From: Cytophagales bacterium
Lineage (GTDB): Bacteria > Bacteroidota > Bacteroidia > Cytophagales > Spirosomataceae
NCBI GenBank assembly: GCA_024742395.1
Contig: JANSYO010000004.1
Coordinates: 1-64,000, forward strand
Direction of reading: 5' to 3'
Length of the DNA stretch: 64,000 nt
Position numbers and translations under genes: made by a program. Positions 9,412 through 18,141 of this stretch are shown here, piece after piece (positions within the stretch are counted from its first letter, which is position 1; each line of letters starts with the position of its first letter). The notes beneath the pieces are model-generated. The model was not told where the DNA came from. It did not search any database and saw nothing but the letters and a program-made list of their open reading frames with translations.

Positions 9412-9658
9412 ATTACTTTGCTCTCCAAGAGCTAGGCCTTATTGAGTTTTTATTCTAGTCCTTGACTCAACTTTCAATTCAAAAGTATTTTACCAAACCA
9501 TCTCTAGATAGAAAAAAGAGTTTCCAACTTCATAGAGTAGGCTAAACTATATGATAAGATTGTATTTCCTTTGTTAAGACCTTGCATTGGCTTTCTACAT
9601 ATACTTTCCTAAACCAACATCAATGAATTATAAGGTCTTAAGATTGGTTAATTAATCT

Positions 9659-11491
9659 ATGCCGCCACCGTTAAAATCACTGAAACCGCAGAAAATAAAA
9701 CTCAAAGAGAGTTTTGCCTCTTTAAAATATATCCCACGTTTTTTTAAGAAAATCTGGGCGGTCAATTCAAAATTGTTTGCTGCTAACATCTTTGCCAGAC
9801 TTTTGGCTGCCGCACTTCCCGTAGCTATGCTCTGGGTAGGTAAAATCATCATCGATGAAGTGATACTTCAGGTAGGTCTTGAAGTCAAAAATTATGACCG
9901 GCTCTGGATGTATGTAGGCTTAGAATTTGGTCTGGCCATCCTATCTGATCTTTTGGCCAGACTAACCAGTCTGACTGATGGTTTATTGGGCGATCAATAT
10001 GCTAATCTGTCTTCAATCGAACTCATCAAAAAAACCTCGGAGCTTAACCTGGAGCAGCTGGAAGACTCTGAGTTTTATGATAAATTGGAAAGGGCCAGAC
10101 AGCAAACCACCCGAAGAATAGGGCTGATGTCTGCCGTCCTGAATCAAGCTCAGGATATCATTGTCATTGTATCATTAATAGGTGGACTGGTGGCTTTTGA
10201 ACCCTGGTTGATTTTGCTTCTCCTGGTTTCCATTTTACCAACCATACTCAATGAAATAAAATTTAGCGGAACCAGTTACTCTCTGGCCAGAAGCTGGACA
10301 CCTGAAAGAAGGGAGCTTGATTACCTGAGATATGCCGGAGCCAGCGATGTCACAGCCAAAGAAGTAAAGCTATTCGGTCTGGCTGCTTACATCTCAGATA
10401 GGTTTAAATTACTCTCTGATAAATATTACGAAGCCAATAAAAAACTCTCTCTTGAAAGAGCCGGATGGGGGTCTTTCTTTAATGTCATCAGTACAGTAGC
10501 TTATTATGGAGCTTATGTTTTGATTTTGCTCCGCACTGTGGCCGGAGTACTAAGCATTGGTGATTTGACCTTTCTTTCAGGCTCATTTAATAGTTTGAGA
10601 AATAAGCTTCAGGGCTTCTTTGTTCGCTTTACCCAGATTACAGAAAGTGCTCTTTACCTGCAGGATTATTTTGAGTTTTTAGATTTAGAAAGCTCAGAAC
10701 CCGAAGCCGAGACTGTCAAACCATTGCCGGAGCATTTACAGCAAGGCTTTGAATTTATCAATGTTGGTTTTAAATACCCCAATACAGAAAAATGGGTAGT
10801 CAGAAACATCTCTTTCAAACTGAAAGTAGGAGAAAAACTGGCCTTTGTTGGCGAAAATGGGGCTGGCAAGACGACCTTAATCAAGCTTCTCTTACGATTT
10901 TACGACCCCAATGAAGGAGAAATCCTGTTGGATGGTGAGAATATCAAGAATTTTGACCGTGCAAAGTATCAGCAATATTTCGGAGTCATCTTTCAGGACT
11001 TTGTTAAATATGAACTGAGCCTCAAAGAGAATATTGCCGTAGGTAAAATTGAAGACATAGATAAGCAGGACAAGCTTGACTCTGCCGCTCAAAAAAGCCT
11101 GGCCGAGCAAGTTATTCAAGATTTGCCTGAAGGTTATGAGCATCAGCTAGGCAGAAGGTTCAAAAATGGCATTGATTTATCTGGTGGTCAGTGGCAAAAA
11201 ATTGCTTTAGCCAGAGCCTATATGAAAGATGCTGAGGTACTTATTCTGGATGAACCCACCTCTGCTTTAGATGCCCGGGCAGAGTATGAAGCCTTTCAGC
11301 GATTTATAGGTTTAACGAAAGGCAAAACGGCCGTAATTATCTCGCACCGTTTCAGCACAGTCAGAATGGCCGATAGAATCCTAGTCCTAAAAGATGGTGA
11401 CGTTTTAGAAATAGGCACCCATGAAGAACTAATGGCAAAAGAGCAACTCTACGCCGAACTGTTTAAGCTTCAGGCGGAGGGGTATCGGTGA
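9659..11491 (+). CDS. ABC exporter half-transporter (membrane domain fused to ATPase)
   Basis: A 610-residue type IV ABC exporter, expected to act as a dimer in the inner membrane. The N-terminal half (to about residue 340) has the hydrophobic helices of the membrane domain. The C-terminal half is the ATPase: Walker A GENGAGKT at residues 398-405, Q-loop in IFQDFVKYELS, signature LSGGQW, Walker B VLILDEPTSALD and switch histidine in ISHRFSTV. All key residues are present. The cargo cannot be inferred. It is a single gene followed by a terminator-like hairpin. It is not close to the second exporter (16190-18013), whose sequence is more MsbA-like. Confidence 0.9.
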   Translation: MPPPLKSLKPQKIKLKESFASLKYIPRFFKKIWAVNSKLFAANIFARLLAAALPVAMLWVGKIIIDEVILQVGLEVKNYDRLWMYVGLEFGLAILSDLLARLTSLTDGLLGDQYANLSSIELIKKTSELNLEQLEDSEFYDKLERARQQTTRRIGLMSAVLNQAQDIIVIVSLIGGLVAFEPWLILLLLVSILPTILNEIKFSGTSYSLARSWTPERRELDYLRYAGASDVTAKEVKLFGLAAYISDRFKLLSDKYYEANKKLSLERAGWGSFFNVISTVAYYGAYVLILLRTVAGVLSIGDLTFLSGSFNSLRNKLQGFFVRFTQITESALYLQDYFEFLDLESSEPEAETVKPLPEHLQQGFEFINVGFKYPNTEKWVVRNISFKLKVGEKLAFVGENGAGKTTLIKLLLRFYDPNEGEILLDGENIKNFDRAKYQQYFGVIFQDFVKYELSLKENIAVGKIEDIDKQDKLDSAAQKSLAEQVIQDLPEGYEHQLGRRFKNGIDLSGGQWQKIALARAYMKDAEVLILDEPTSALDARAEYEAFQRFIGLTKGKTAVIISHRFSTVRMADRILVLKDGDVLEIGTHEELMAKEQLYAELFKLQAEGYR

Positions 11492-11492
11492 T

Positions 11493-11535
11493 AAAGCCCC
11501 TCTGACGGAAGAAAGAGAGGCTTTAGTGATCATAA
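11493..11535 (+). terminator. Probable terminator of the ABC exporter gene
   Basis: AAAGCCCCTCT and AGAGAGGCTTT pair with one mismatch around a ten-base loop (11493-11524), two bases after the stop codon. A T-rich run follows at about 11530. Confidence 0.65.
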
Positions 11536-11609
11536 TTTTTTTTATTCCCATCCAACTTTCACCCACAAAAAAGCATTCTCTTCCTAAACGACGATAAAAT
11601 TAAAATTCA

Positions 11610-12101
11610 ATGCTTAGTAAAATCATTTTGGCTTTAAGCCTACTATTAATTTACAATATGCCAGCTTGTGAAAAAGAGACTATTGATCAGCTTCAAGGTG
11701 AGTGGACTCTCTCTAAGGTCTTCCTAAGTGATGCTTACGATTCACCCTGTGGCTGGGAGGCCGGAGAACACAAGCCACTGACATTAATACTTTCTAAAAA
11801 AGGGGATAGCTATGAATTCAACGGACAATCTGCAGTAAACACCTATTTCGGAAGCCTAAAAGTTTTAAAGTTTCAGATTGGTGACCAAACAGGAAAAGTA
11901 GAGGTAGGGCTCATTGGAGCTACCAAAATGGCAGGGCCGGAGCCATTGATGAATTGCGAAACCCGCTTCTTTAATTTTTTGGAATCTGCCAATCATTTCA
12001 GCCTCAATGACGACGGTACTTTGAGTATTGGAAACTTCAGAACAGCAGAAAGTCACCCACGTGATGGGGGTTCTTATTTAGTTTTTGAGAAAATGAACTA
12101 A
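11610..12101 (+). CDS. Probable lipocalin-like lipoprotein, function unknown
   Basis: A 163-residue exported protein. The N-terminus (MLSKIILALSLLLIYNMPAC) resembles a lipoprotein signal with cysteine 20 as lipidation site. The mature part opens with LQGEWTLSKVFL, the usual start of small lipocalin-like domains of Bacteroidota lipoproteins, followed by short beta strands and the ending GSYLVFEKM. No catalytic residues are evident. It stands alone between the ABC exporter and a DUF2911 gene and is followed by a long hairpin. The family call is by pattern only. Confidence 0.7.
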   Translation: MLSKIILALSLLLIYNMPACEKETIDQLQGEWTLSKVFLSDAYDSPCGWEAGEHKPLTLILSKKGDSYEFNGQSAVNTYFGSLKVLKFQIGDQTGKVEVGLIGATKMAGPEPLMNCETRFFNFLESANHFSLNDDGTLSIGNFRTAESHPRDGGSYLVFEKMN

Positions 12102-12126
12102 TCGCCCCACATTCTGATTGCTAAGC

Positions 12127-12174
12127 TAAGCCGGAATTATTCACAATTCTTTAATGTGCAATGATTCCGGCTTA
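12127..12174. repeat. Long hairpin between the lipoprotein and DUF2911 genes
   Basis: TAAGCCGGAAT (12127-12137) is exactly complementary to ATTCCGGCTTA (12164-12174). The inner 26 bases can partly pair further (TTCACA with TGTG). The following bases are only mildly T-rich, so it may be a terminator for the upstream gene or a leader element for the downstream one. Confidence 0.65.
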
Positions 12175-12189
12175 TTTGGGTCTTTTATT

Positions 12190-12197
12190 TATTTTTG
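12190..12197 (+). promoter_or_regulatory. Candidate -7 promoter element of the DUF2911 gene
   Basis: TATTTTTG matches the Bacteroidota -7 consensus TAnnTTTG and lies 28 bases before the ATG. No well-spaced TTG was found upstream, so confidence is moderate. Confidence 0.45.
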
Positions 12198-12224
12198 ACA
12201 AAATCAAAACCTTAATTTAAAACG

Positions 12225-13046
12225 ATGAAAAAAATCCTTTTAGGTCTGGCAGTCTTATTTTCTGTTCAAGTTTCTGCTCAAAACCTCCGCACCCCGGCTC
12301 CAAGTCCAACACAAACCATCACTCAGGACTTTGCCTTATCAAGCATTGAAATTAATTACTCAAGACCGAGTATGAAAGGTCGCGAAATCTTTGGTTCACT
12401 TGTGCCTTACGGCGAAAAATGGCGTACAGGTGCCAATGGCCCTACTACCATTAAGTTTGGTCAGGATGTAACCGTAGGCGGCAAAGCCGTTAAAGCAGGC
12501 ACTTATTCTATAATTACGGCTCCCGGAAAAACTTCTTGGGATGTAATGTTATGTACCGAAGGAACCAGTGTTTTCAACTTCAAAGACGAAAACGTAGTCA
12601 CTACTTTTAAAGCAGAAGCAATGACAATGCCTTTCAAAGTTGAGACTTTTACTATCATGATTGATAACATGACAAACAACTCATGTGAAATTGACCTGAT
12701 ATGGGAAAACACTGCTGCAGCCTTTACTGTAACGGCAGACATTGATTCTGAAATCATGGCTCAGATTGACAACGTAATGAATAAGGATAACAAACCTTAT
12801 TTTGCGGCAGCCAGCTATTATTATGAAAACGGCAAGGATGTAAATAAAACACTTGAGTGGGCTAAAAAAGCTGCAGAAGCTCAGCCTGATGCATACTGGG
12901 TGAAACACCTATTAGCTAAAGCAAACGCAAAAGCGGGTAAAAAAGCAGATGCCATTGCTGCAGCAAAAGCCTCTATGGAAGCCGCTAAAAAAGCAGGTAA
13001 CATGGACTATGTTAGACTAAACGAAAATCTTTTAAAGACACTCTAG
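12225..13046 (+). CDS. Secreted DUF2911-domain protein with C-terminal repeat helices
   Basis: A 273-residue protein with signal peptide MKKILLGLAVLFSVQVSAQ. The body matches the DUF2911 pattern common in Bacteroidota: INYSRPSMKGREIFG, LVPYGEKWRTGANGPTTIKF and VKAGTYSIITAPG. Its biochemical function is not established. The last 80 residues (NKPYFAAASYYYENG, then LEWAKKAAEAQPDAYWVKHLLAKANAKAG) look like two tetratricopeptide-type repeats. The gene has its own likely promoter and a good terminator, so it is probably monocistronic. Confidence 0.88.
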   Translation: MKKILLGLAVLFSVQVSAQNLRTPAPSPTQTITQDFALSSIEINYSRPSMKGREIFGSLVPYGEKWRTGANGPTTIKFGQDVTVGGKAVKAGTYSIITAPGKTSWDVMLCTEGTSVFNFKDENVVTTFKAEAMTMPFKVETFTIMIDNMTNNSCEIDLIWENTAAAFTVTADIDSEIMAQIDNVMNKDNKPYFAAASYYYENGKDVNKTLEWAKKAAEAQPDAYWVKHLLAKANAKAGKKADAIAAAKASMEAAKKAGNMDYVRLNENLLKTL

Positions 13047-13070
13047 TCAGTAAAGACATACAAGTAAAAG

Positions 13071-13100
13071 GCACAGGGTCAAACGGCTCTGTGCTTTTTA
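13071..13100 (+). terminator. Terminator of the DUF2911 gene
   Basis: GCACAG (13071-13076) pairs with CTGTGC (13089-13094), flanked by AAAA and TTTTT, which extends the stem and gives the T tract. Confidence 0.85.
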
Positions 13101-13192
13101 ATTTTAATCAAATACATTCTGATGACAATTCCGAAAAAGTGAATTGTGATTATTCATCTGAAAGGGCTAGCTTCGATTCAAAATTTGATTCA

Positions 13193-14092
13193 ATGCCATT
13201 AAAACTCTTCCCCCTGTTTATCTGCTTCCCTTTTCTTTCCATTGCTCAGCAAATAAAGCCCTTATATTCAGGAACAATCCCAAACAGCACAGGTTATGAG
13301 ATGAAAGAAGTTACGCTTTTGCGTAATGAAGTTTTTTTGGGCTACAGCAAGGTTTCTGACCCTACAATTCAAAGCTTTTTACCTGTGAATAAAACAGAGC
13401 CAAGTTCGGCTGTTATAATTTGCCCGGGAGGTGGTTACGCCATGGAAAGCTACCGTATGGAGGGCACCAGAATTGCCGAAGAGTTTCAGAAAAAAGGGAT
13501 AGCGGCTTTTGTATTAAAATATCGGCTGCCTTCAGATTCTATAATGGTAGACAAGACCATTGGCCCATTACAAGATGCACAACAAGCCCTTCTACGGGTA
13601 AGGCAGCAGGCAAAAGAACTCAATATCGACCCAAATAAAATTGGTATCATGGGCTTCTCGGCTGGTGGTCATCTGGCTTCTACCGCTGGTACGCACTTTG
13701 AAAAATCTTATGTTGACAATCGCGAAAAAATTAGCCTGAGACCAGACTTTATGGTTCTGATATACCCGGTAATAAGTATGCAGGATAGTCTCACTCACGC
13801 AGGCTCAAGAAATTTGCTTTTGGGCTTAAGTCCCACTGAAAAAGAAAAAGATCTTTTCTCTAACGAACTTCATATCACAAAAAACACCCCGCCTACCTGG
13901 TTAACGCATACAGGAGACGACACCGTGGTAAATGTAGAGAACAGCATTAAGTTTTATCAAGGACTAATTAGCAATGAGGTACCTGCAGAAATGCACCTTT
14001 ATCCGAAAGGCAATCATGGCTTTGTACTTAGCATACCTACTGAACAATGGATGGTTCCGTTATTTGATTGGCTTGAAAAAAGTGGATTTTAG
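13193..14092 (+). CDS. Secreted alpha/beta hydrolase, probable carbohydrate esterase
   Basis: A 299-residue exported esterase. An upstream in-frame GTG at 13091 lies inside the preceding terminator, so I take the ATG at 13193, where a signal peptide (MPLKLFPLFICFPFLSIAQQ) begins. The fold markers are: oxyanion-hole segment VIICPGGGY; nucleophile elbow GFSAGG with Ser156; acid in HTGDDTV (Asp242 or 243); histidine in KGNHGF (His275). This order matches the BD-FAE/Abhydrolase_3 type esterases that remove acetyl or other acyl groups from plant sugars. The natural ester is not determined. It is convergent with the collagen-like lipoprotein gene; the two stop codons lie about 27 bases apart. Confidence 0.88.
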   Translation: MPLKLFPLFICFPFLSIAQQIKPLYSGTIPNSTGYEMKEVTLLRNEVFLGYSKVSDPTIQSFLPVNKTEPSSAVIICPGGGYAMESYRMEGTRIAEEFQKKGIAAFVLKYRLPSDSIMVDKTIGPLQDAQQALLRVRQQAKELNIDPNKIGIMGFSAGGHLASTAGTHFEKSYVDNREKISLRPDFMVLIYPVISMQDSLTHAGSRNLLLGLSPTEKEKDLFSNELHITKNTPPTWLTHTGDDTVVNVENSIKFYQGLISNEVPAEMHLYPKGNHGFVLSIPTEQWMVPLFDWLEKSGF

Positions 14093-14119
14093 AACCCAGT
14101 TTGGGTGTTTTCAAACTGC

Positions 14120-14803
14120 CTATTTCGGTATTCCCAATTCCCTAACCACACTTTCATAATCATTCCAATTCATAGCCTTTACTCGGGCAGAAACATTACC
14201 TTTTAAGGCTATAACCCTAAACTGGTGTAAATCCTTTGCATATATTTCTATGATTTCTTCAGCAGATAGACCTTTTAATGCCGGAATCGTATCAGCCGCC
14301 GGAGTGGGACTAGCCTGCCAGCCCGTTATGAAGGTACTACCATCAAAGTCTATGCCTTCGATATCATAATTATTATTGAAATATACTACTGTAGTCACGT
14401 AATCATCATACTGCACACCTGTGGAGTCAGCAATTTTCTTGTAGCCAGTAGAACCAACATCTCTGGTATAAATTTCTTTCAGAAAAACTTCTTCAGTCTC
14501 TCCATTGTATGCTAATGTTTGTGTCTTTCCATAAATATAGAACACCCCGGTATTGAGTATATCTGTAGTGATGATATCTGAGAATTGATCATACCAGCCT
14601 ATTTGGATTGCACCAGATGAATTTCCAATTATATCCCACTCTGCTGATTTCCATTCACTGTAAATGACATTTGCGTTGCCATCTTCTCCCGGATCACCCT
14701 TCTCTCCCTGAATACCCATTGGACCTTGGTCTCCCCTATCCGGTTTACAGCTAAATAGAAGAGCTAAGAAAGTCACTGAGATTAGAGTTGTCTTTTTTGT
14801 CAT
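14120..14803 (-). CDS. Lipoprotein with a short collagen-like segment
   Basis: A 227-residue lipoprotein (MTKKTTLISVTFLALLFSC, lipidated cysteine 19). The mature part begins with about six Gly-X-Y triplets (GDQGPMGIQGEKGDPGEDG), enough to start but hardly to hold a collagen triple helix alone. The other 180 residues, including IQIGWYDQFS and VFYIYGKTQT, are beta-rich and unfamiliar. Similar short collagen-headed lipoproteins occur in Bacteroidota; I know of no function. Surface display and trimerisation are guesses. The gene is single and convergent with the esterase gene. Confidence 0.75.
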   Translation of the reverse strand: MTKKTTLISVTFLALLFSCKPDRGDQGPMGIQGEKGDPGEDGNANVIYSEWKSAEWDIIGNSSGAIQIGWYDQFSDIITTDILNTGVFYIYGKTQTLAYNGETEEVFLKEIYTRDVGSTGYKKIADSTGVQYDDYVTTVVYFNNNYDIEGIDFDGSTFITGWQASPTPAADTIPALKGLSAEEIIEIYAKDLHQFRVIALKGNVSARVKAMNWNDYESVVRELGIPK

Positions 14804-14950
14804 TGTGCTGATATATGTTTTTTGAATTATTCGTAAAAGTAAATCGATTGCTTTAGCAACTACCCCACTTCCCTTAATTCTAATTTATCGGTTTCATCTA
14901 ACTTTTGTGAACTCTTAGTTATCCTCTACCTTTTTACAGTACTTTGCCCC

Positions 14951-15880
14951 ATGCATCCCAGAAATAGATATCAAGGAAAATACCCGATGAATGAGCTTAA
15001 GAAGCTTGTTCCTGATTTGGCTCAGTATATAAGAAAGAATCCAAAGGGAGAGAATACCCTTGATTTTGCAAATCCTGTTGCCATCAGGCTACTTAATGAA
15101 GCCTTGTTGAAGCAATACTATCAATTAACCTTTTGGGAAATTCCTGAAGATTATCTCTGCCCGCCTATTCCTGGCCGTGCCGATTACATTCATATTATTG
15201 CCGACATACTGAAAGAAACCAGTCTTACAGACTCTATACCAAAAGGCGATCACATCAAAGGCTTAGATATAGGAACAGGGGCAAACCTCATTTATCCGAT
15301 TCTTGGAAACCGGGAGTACGGCTGGCAGTTTGTGGGTTCTGAAATTGACAAAAAAGCCCTAAAATCCGCTCAGAAAATCATTGACAAAAACGAGTGTTTT
15401 AAGAATCGATTAGAGCTCAGACTACAACCAAATCCAAGAGACTTATTCAGAAGTATCATTAAAGAGGGAGAGCAGTTTGACTTCAGTCTTTGCAACCCAC
15501 CGTTTCATGCTTCAGCCACAGAAGCACGAGAAGCCAATGAAAGAAAGCAAAGCAATCTCAAAGGAAAGACAGTCAGTGAAAGCATCTTGAATTTTGGAGG
15601 AAAAAACACAGAACTTTGGTATGAAGGTGGCGAAGCCAAGTTTATCCAAAACATGGCTTTTCAAAGCAAATTCTTCAAAGAGTCATGTCTTTGGTTTAGT
15701 ACGCTCGTCTCTAAAAAAGAAAACCTAAAGGGCCTTAATAAAACATTAAAAAAAGTTGAGGTAGCAGAAATAAAAACTGTTCCCATGGGTCAGGGAAACA
15801 AAAAAAGCAGAATGGTAGCCTGGACGTTCCTGAATGAAGAGCAAAGGAATGAATGGACTCAGAAGCGATGGAAAAAATAA
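14951..15880 (+). CDS. rlmF: 23S rRNA (adenine(1618)-N(6))-methyltransferase RlmF
   Basis: A 309-residue SAM-dependent methyltransferase that modifies A1618 of 23S rRNA. The N-terminus (HPRNRYQGKY, then TLDFANPVAIRLLNEALL) and the segment LCPPIPGRADYIHIIADIL closely follow the E. coli enzyme as I remember it. The SAM site is GLDIGTGANLIYPILG (residues 104-119), and the catalytic CNPPFH motif is at residues 181-186, typical of N6-adenine methyltransferases. The length is normal. It lies alone on the plus strand, followed by the tiny lysine-rich gene after 67 bases. Confidence 0.95.
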   Translation: MHPRNRYQGKYPMNELKKLVPDLAQYIRKNPKGENTLDFANPVAIRLLNEALLKQYYQLTFWEIPEDYLCPPIPGRADYIHIIADILKETSLTDSIPKGDHIKGLDIGTGANLIYPILGNREYGWQFVGSEIDKKALKSAQKIIDKNECFKNRLELRLQPNPRDLFRSIIKEGEQFDFSLCNPPFHASATEAREANERKQSNLKGKTVSESILNFGGKNTELWYEGGEAKFIQNMAFQSKFFKESCLWFSTLVSKKENLKGLNKTLKKVEVAEIKTVPMGQGNKKSRMVAWTFLNEEQRNEWTQKRWKK

Positions 15881-15947
15881 TCTGAGGAATATATAAGATA
15901 GTACCTACCTTCGTTATTGGTTATACGCCCACTTAAACGATAACATT

Positions 15948-16061
15948 ATGGCGAAAGGACAAAACGCAAAAAAAACCGTGAAGAAAGAAGCGGTGAAGTC
16001 TGCAAAAGAGAAAAAAGCGGATAAAATTGCAAAGAAGCTTAAGAAATCAAAAGCAGAATAA
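15948..16061 (+). CDS. Tiny lysine-rich basic protein (37 residues)
   Basis: A 37-codon gene starting MAKGQNAKKTVKKE and ending KKLKKSKAE. About 40% of its residues are lysine, and alanine is also common. It is a genuine candidate because it has a clear ATG, ends just before a strong terminator (16086-16116), and lies in an otherwise empty gap. I recall very small proteins with the same MxKGQN-KK opening in other Bacteroidota but cannot verify this here. A highly basic helix suggests nucleic-acid or ribosome binding; that is inference. The gene is too short for most automatic gene calls. Confidence 0.7.
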   Translation: MAKGQNAKKTVKKEAVKSAKEKKADKIAKKLKKSKAE

Positions 16062-16085
16062 GGCTCGGAAAAGCATTCAATCATT

Positions 16086-16116
16086 AGCACGTAATCGAAA
16101 GATTAGGTGCTTTTTT
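16086..16116 (+). terminator. Strong terminator after the tiny lysine-rich gene
   Basis: AGCACGTAATC and GATTAGGTGCT form an 11-pair stem with one mismatch, closed by a GAAA tetraloop and followed by six T. Confidence 0.92.
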
Positions 16117-16189
16117 AATTTAATCCAGCAGGGTTTATTGAAGAATTTAATGGTTGCGATTTATCTTTCTTTTGAGTAAAGAAAATACC

Positions 16190-18013
16190 TTAAATCTCCT
16201 GCAGTTCCACCAGTTTTTTATACACGCCGCCGGCTTTATGGTACAATGAACTGTGCGTTCCTCTCTCTACTATTTTTCCGTCCTGAATCACCAAAATCTC
16301 GTCTGCTTCCTGAATGGTGCTTAATCGGTGGGCAATAACCAGTGTTGTTCTGTTTTCCATCAGATGCATCAATGCATCCTGCACCAGCTTCTCTGATTCT
16401 GTATCCAAAGCAGAAGTGGCCTCATCTAAGATTAATATTGGCGGGTTTTGAAGAATAGCCCGGGCTATTGATATTCGTTGTCTTTGTCCGCCAGAGAGCT
16501 TGGTTCCCCTGTCACCAATTAAGGTTTGATAACCTTGGCTTTGTTCCTGAATAAATTCATGTGCATTGGCAATTTTCGCTGCTTTCTGCACCTCCTCCAC
16601 ACTGGCCTCAATACCAAAAGTGATATTGTTAAAAATGGTATCGTTAAACAAAATTGCTTCTTGCGTTACAATGCCCATCAGCTGACGTAAGGAATGCTGG
16701 CTCACCTCCTTTAAATCAGTGCCATCTATTTTTATGCTGCCCGCTGTAGGATCAAAAAAGCGTGGCACCAAATCTGCCAAGGTGGACTTCCCTCCACCTG
16801 AAGGGCCCACAAGAGCAATGGTTTTACCCTTATCCAAAGAAAAGTTTATCTCTTTTAAAACCGGCTGACCCGCTTGATATTCAAAGGATACATTTTCAAA
16901 AGTCAATGTATCTTTGAAGTTTTTGACCTCTATAGCTCCTTCCTGATTTTTGACCTCCGCTTCTGCGTGTAATACAGATAAAATTCTTTCGCCTGCGGCT
17001 ATTCCCCTTTGCGAAGTACCAAATGCCTGAGTGATTTCTTTGGCTGGTCTGACTACCTGTGAAAACAAGGCGATATAGGCCAAAAAAGTAGATGCCTCCA
17101 TACCACCCTGATCTGTTAAAACTAAGCTACCGCCATACAAAAGAAGTGCCGCCACCATACTTACACCTACCACTTCAGAAAACGGATTGGCCAGCTCTCT
17201 TCGCACAGAATAAGAGAATATAGATCGTTTATAACCTTGGTTTTCTTCTTTGAATTTCTGACTGATAAAGTTTTCAGCCACAAAAGCCTTTACCACACGC
17301 ATGCCCCCATATGCTTCATCCATAAGACTCATTAAATTCCCGAGTCTGCCTTGCCCCTGCCCGGCATCTTGTCTTAATCTTTTCAAAATAACGCCAAGAA
17401 AACCTCCAGTAATTGGAATAACTATTAACGCAAAAAGCGTGAGCTTCACCGATAAGTAGAACAATGCCGCCAGATAACCAATGAGCAGCAAAGATTCTTT
17501 AATAGCAGCTGAAAAGGTATTTCCAACACTGTTTTCTACCTCTTGCACATCGGTGGTAATTCTGGAAATCAGGTTTCCTTTACGTTCATTATTAAAAAAG
17601 GCCAGGTGCATATGCATTGATTTATCAAAAATGGCCTGACGAAGATTTGCCACCATATTTACCTTAAAGCCTTCTAAGAGTCTATTGCTCAGATATCTGA
17701 ACACATTAGTTAAGAAGATCCCTATAATTAGTGAAATACAAACAAACTGCAAACCGGCAAACTTACCTCCTTCCTGATAGTAACCTGCAAAATAATAGTT
17801 AAACCAGTCAATCGGATTTATACCCGCCGGCGTCTTAATCATGGCTTGAATGGCATCTTCGCCTACTTGCCCAAACAGGATATCTAGCATGGGCTTAATT
17901 AACACCAAATTAAGCACCCCAAAAACCGCCGAGATGAATGAGGTAAACAAGAAAGGTATGACAAAATTGCGAAGTTTACCGGCGTAGGAAAGTAACTTAA
18001 AATACGTATTCAT
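16190..18013 (-). CDS. MsbA-like ABC exporter
   Basis: A 607-residue ABC half-transporter. The N-terminal membrane domain has six expected helices; HLAFFNNERKGNLISRITTDVQEVENSV is the coupling region common to MsbA-like lipid and drug exporters. The ATPase has Walker A GPSGGGKST starting at residue 403, Q-loop IVTQEAILFND, signature LSGGQRQR, Walker B ILILDEATSALD and switch IAHRLSTI. All catalytic residues are present. A role in lipid A-core flipping is plausible for an MsbA-like protein in a Gram-negative, but multidrug export is equally possible. It is divergent from the lipoprotein gene at 18142. Confidence 0.9.
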   Translation of the reverse strand: MNTYFKLLSYAGKLRNFVIPFLFTSFISAVFGVLNLVLIKPMLDILFGQVGEDAIQAMIKTPAGINPIDWFNYYFAGYYQEGGKFAGLQFVCISLIIGIFLTNVFRYLSNRLLEGFKVNMVANLRQAIFDKSMHMHLAFFNNERKGNLISRITTDVQEVENSVGNTFSAAIKESLLLIGYLAALFYLSVKLTLFALIVIPITGGFLGVILKRLRQDAGQGQGRLGNLMSLMDEAYGGMRVVKAFVAENFISQKFKEENQGYKRSIFSYSVRRELANPFSEVVGVSMVAALLLYGGSLVLTDQGGMEASTFLAYIALFSQVVRPAKEITQAFGTSQRGIAAGERILSVLHAEAEVKNQEGAIEVKNFKDTLTFENVSFEYQAGQPVLKEINFSLDKGKTIALVGPSGGGKSTLADLVPRFFDPTAGSIKIDGTDLKEVSQHSLRQLMGIVTQEAILFNDTIFNNITFGIEASVEEVQKAAKIANAHEFIQEQSQGYQTLIGDRGTKLSGGQRQRISIARAILQNPPILILDEATSALDTESEKLVQDALMHLMENRTTLVIAHRLSTIQEADEILVIQDGKIVERGTHSSLYHKAGGVYKKLVELQEI

Positions 18014-18107
18014 TTAATTGTTTCAGCGTGATTCTCATCCAGACAGGCCACAATTACCCTGATCGCCTACCTGGTCTATATTATCGAGAGATGTAATTGC
18101 TTTCGTT

Positions 18108-18119
18108 CGCAAATTTGCG
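18108..18119. repeat. 12-base perfect palindrome in a divergent promoter region
   Basis: CGCAAATTTGCG is its own complement. It lies 23 bases before the lipoprotein gene at 18142 and 95 bases from the divergent ABC gene. It could be an operator; CAAATTTG within it also resembles a -7 element. Confidence 0.45.
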
Positions 18120-18141
18120 GAAATCCTTTTACTTTGAGTCT

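Noticed and set aside
13091-13192. GTG start giving a longer esterase
   Set aside because: The start lies within the preceding terminator and the extra residues precede a normal signal peptide.
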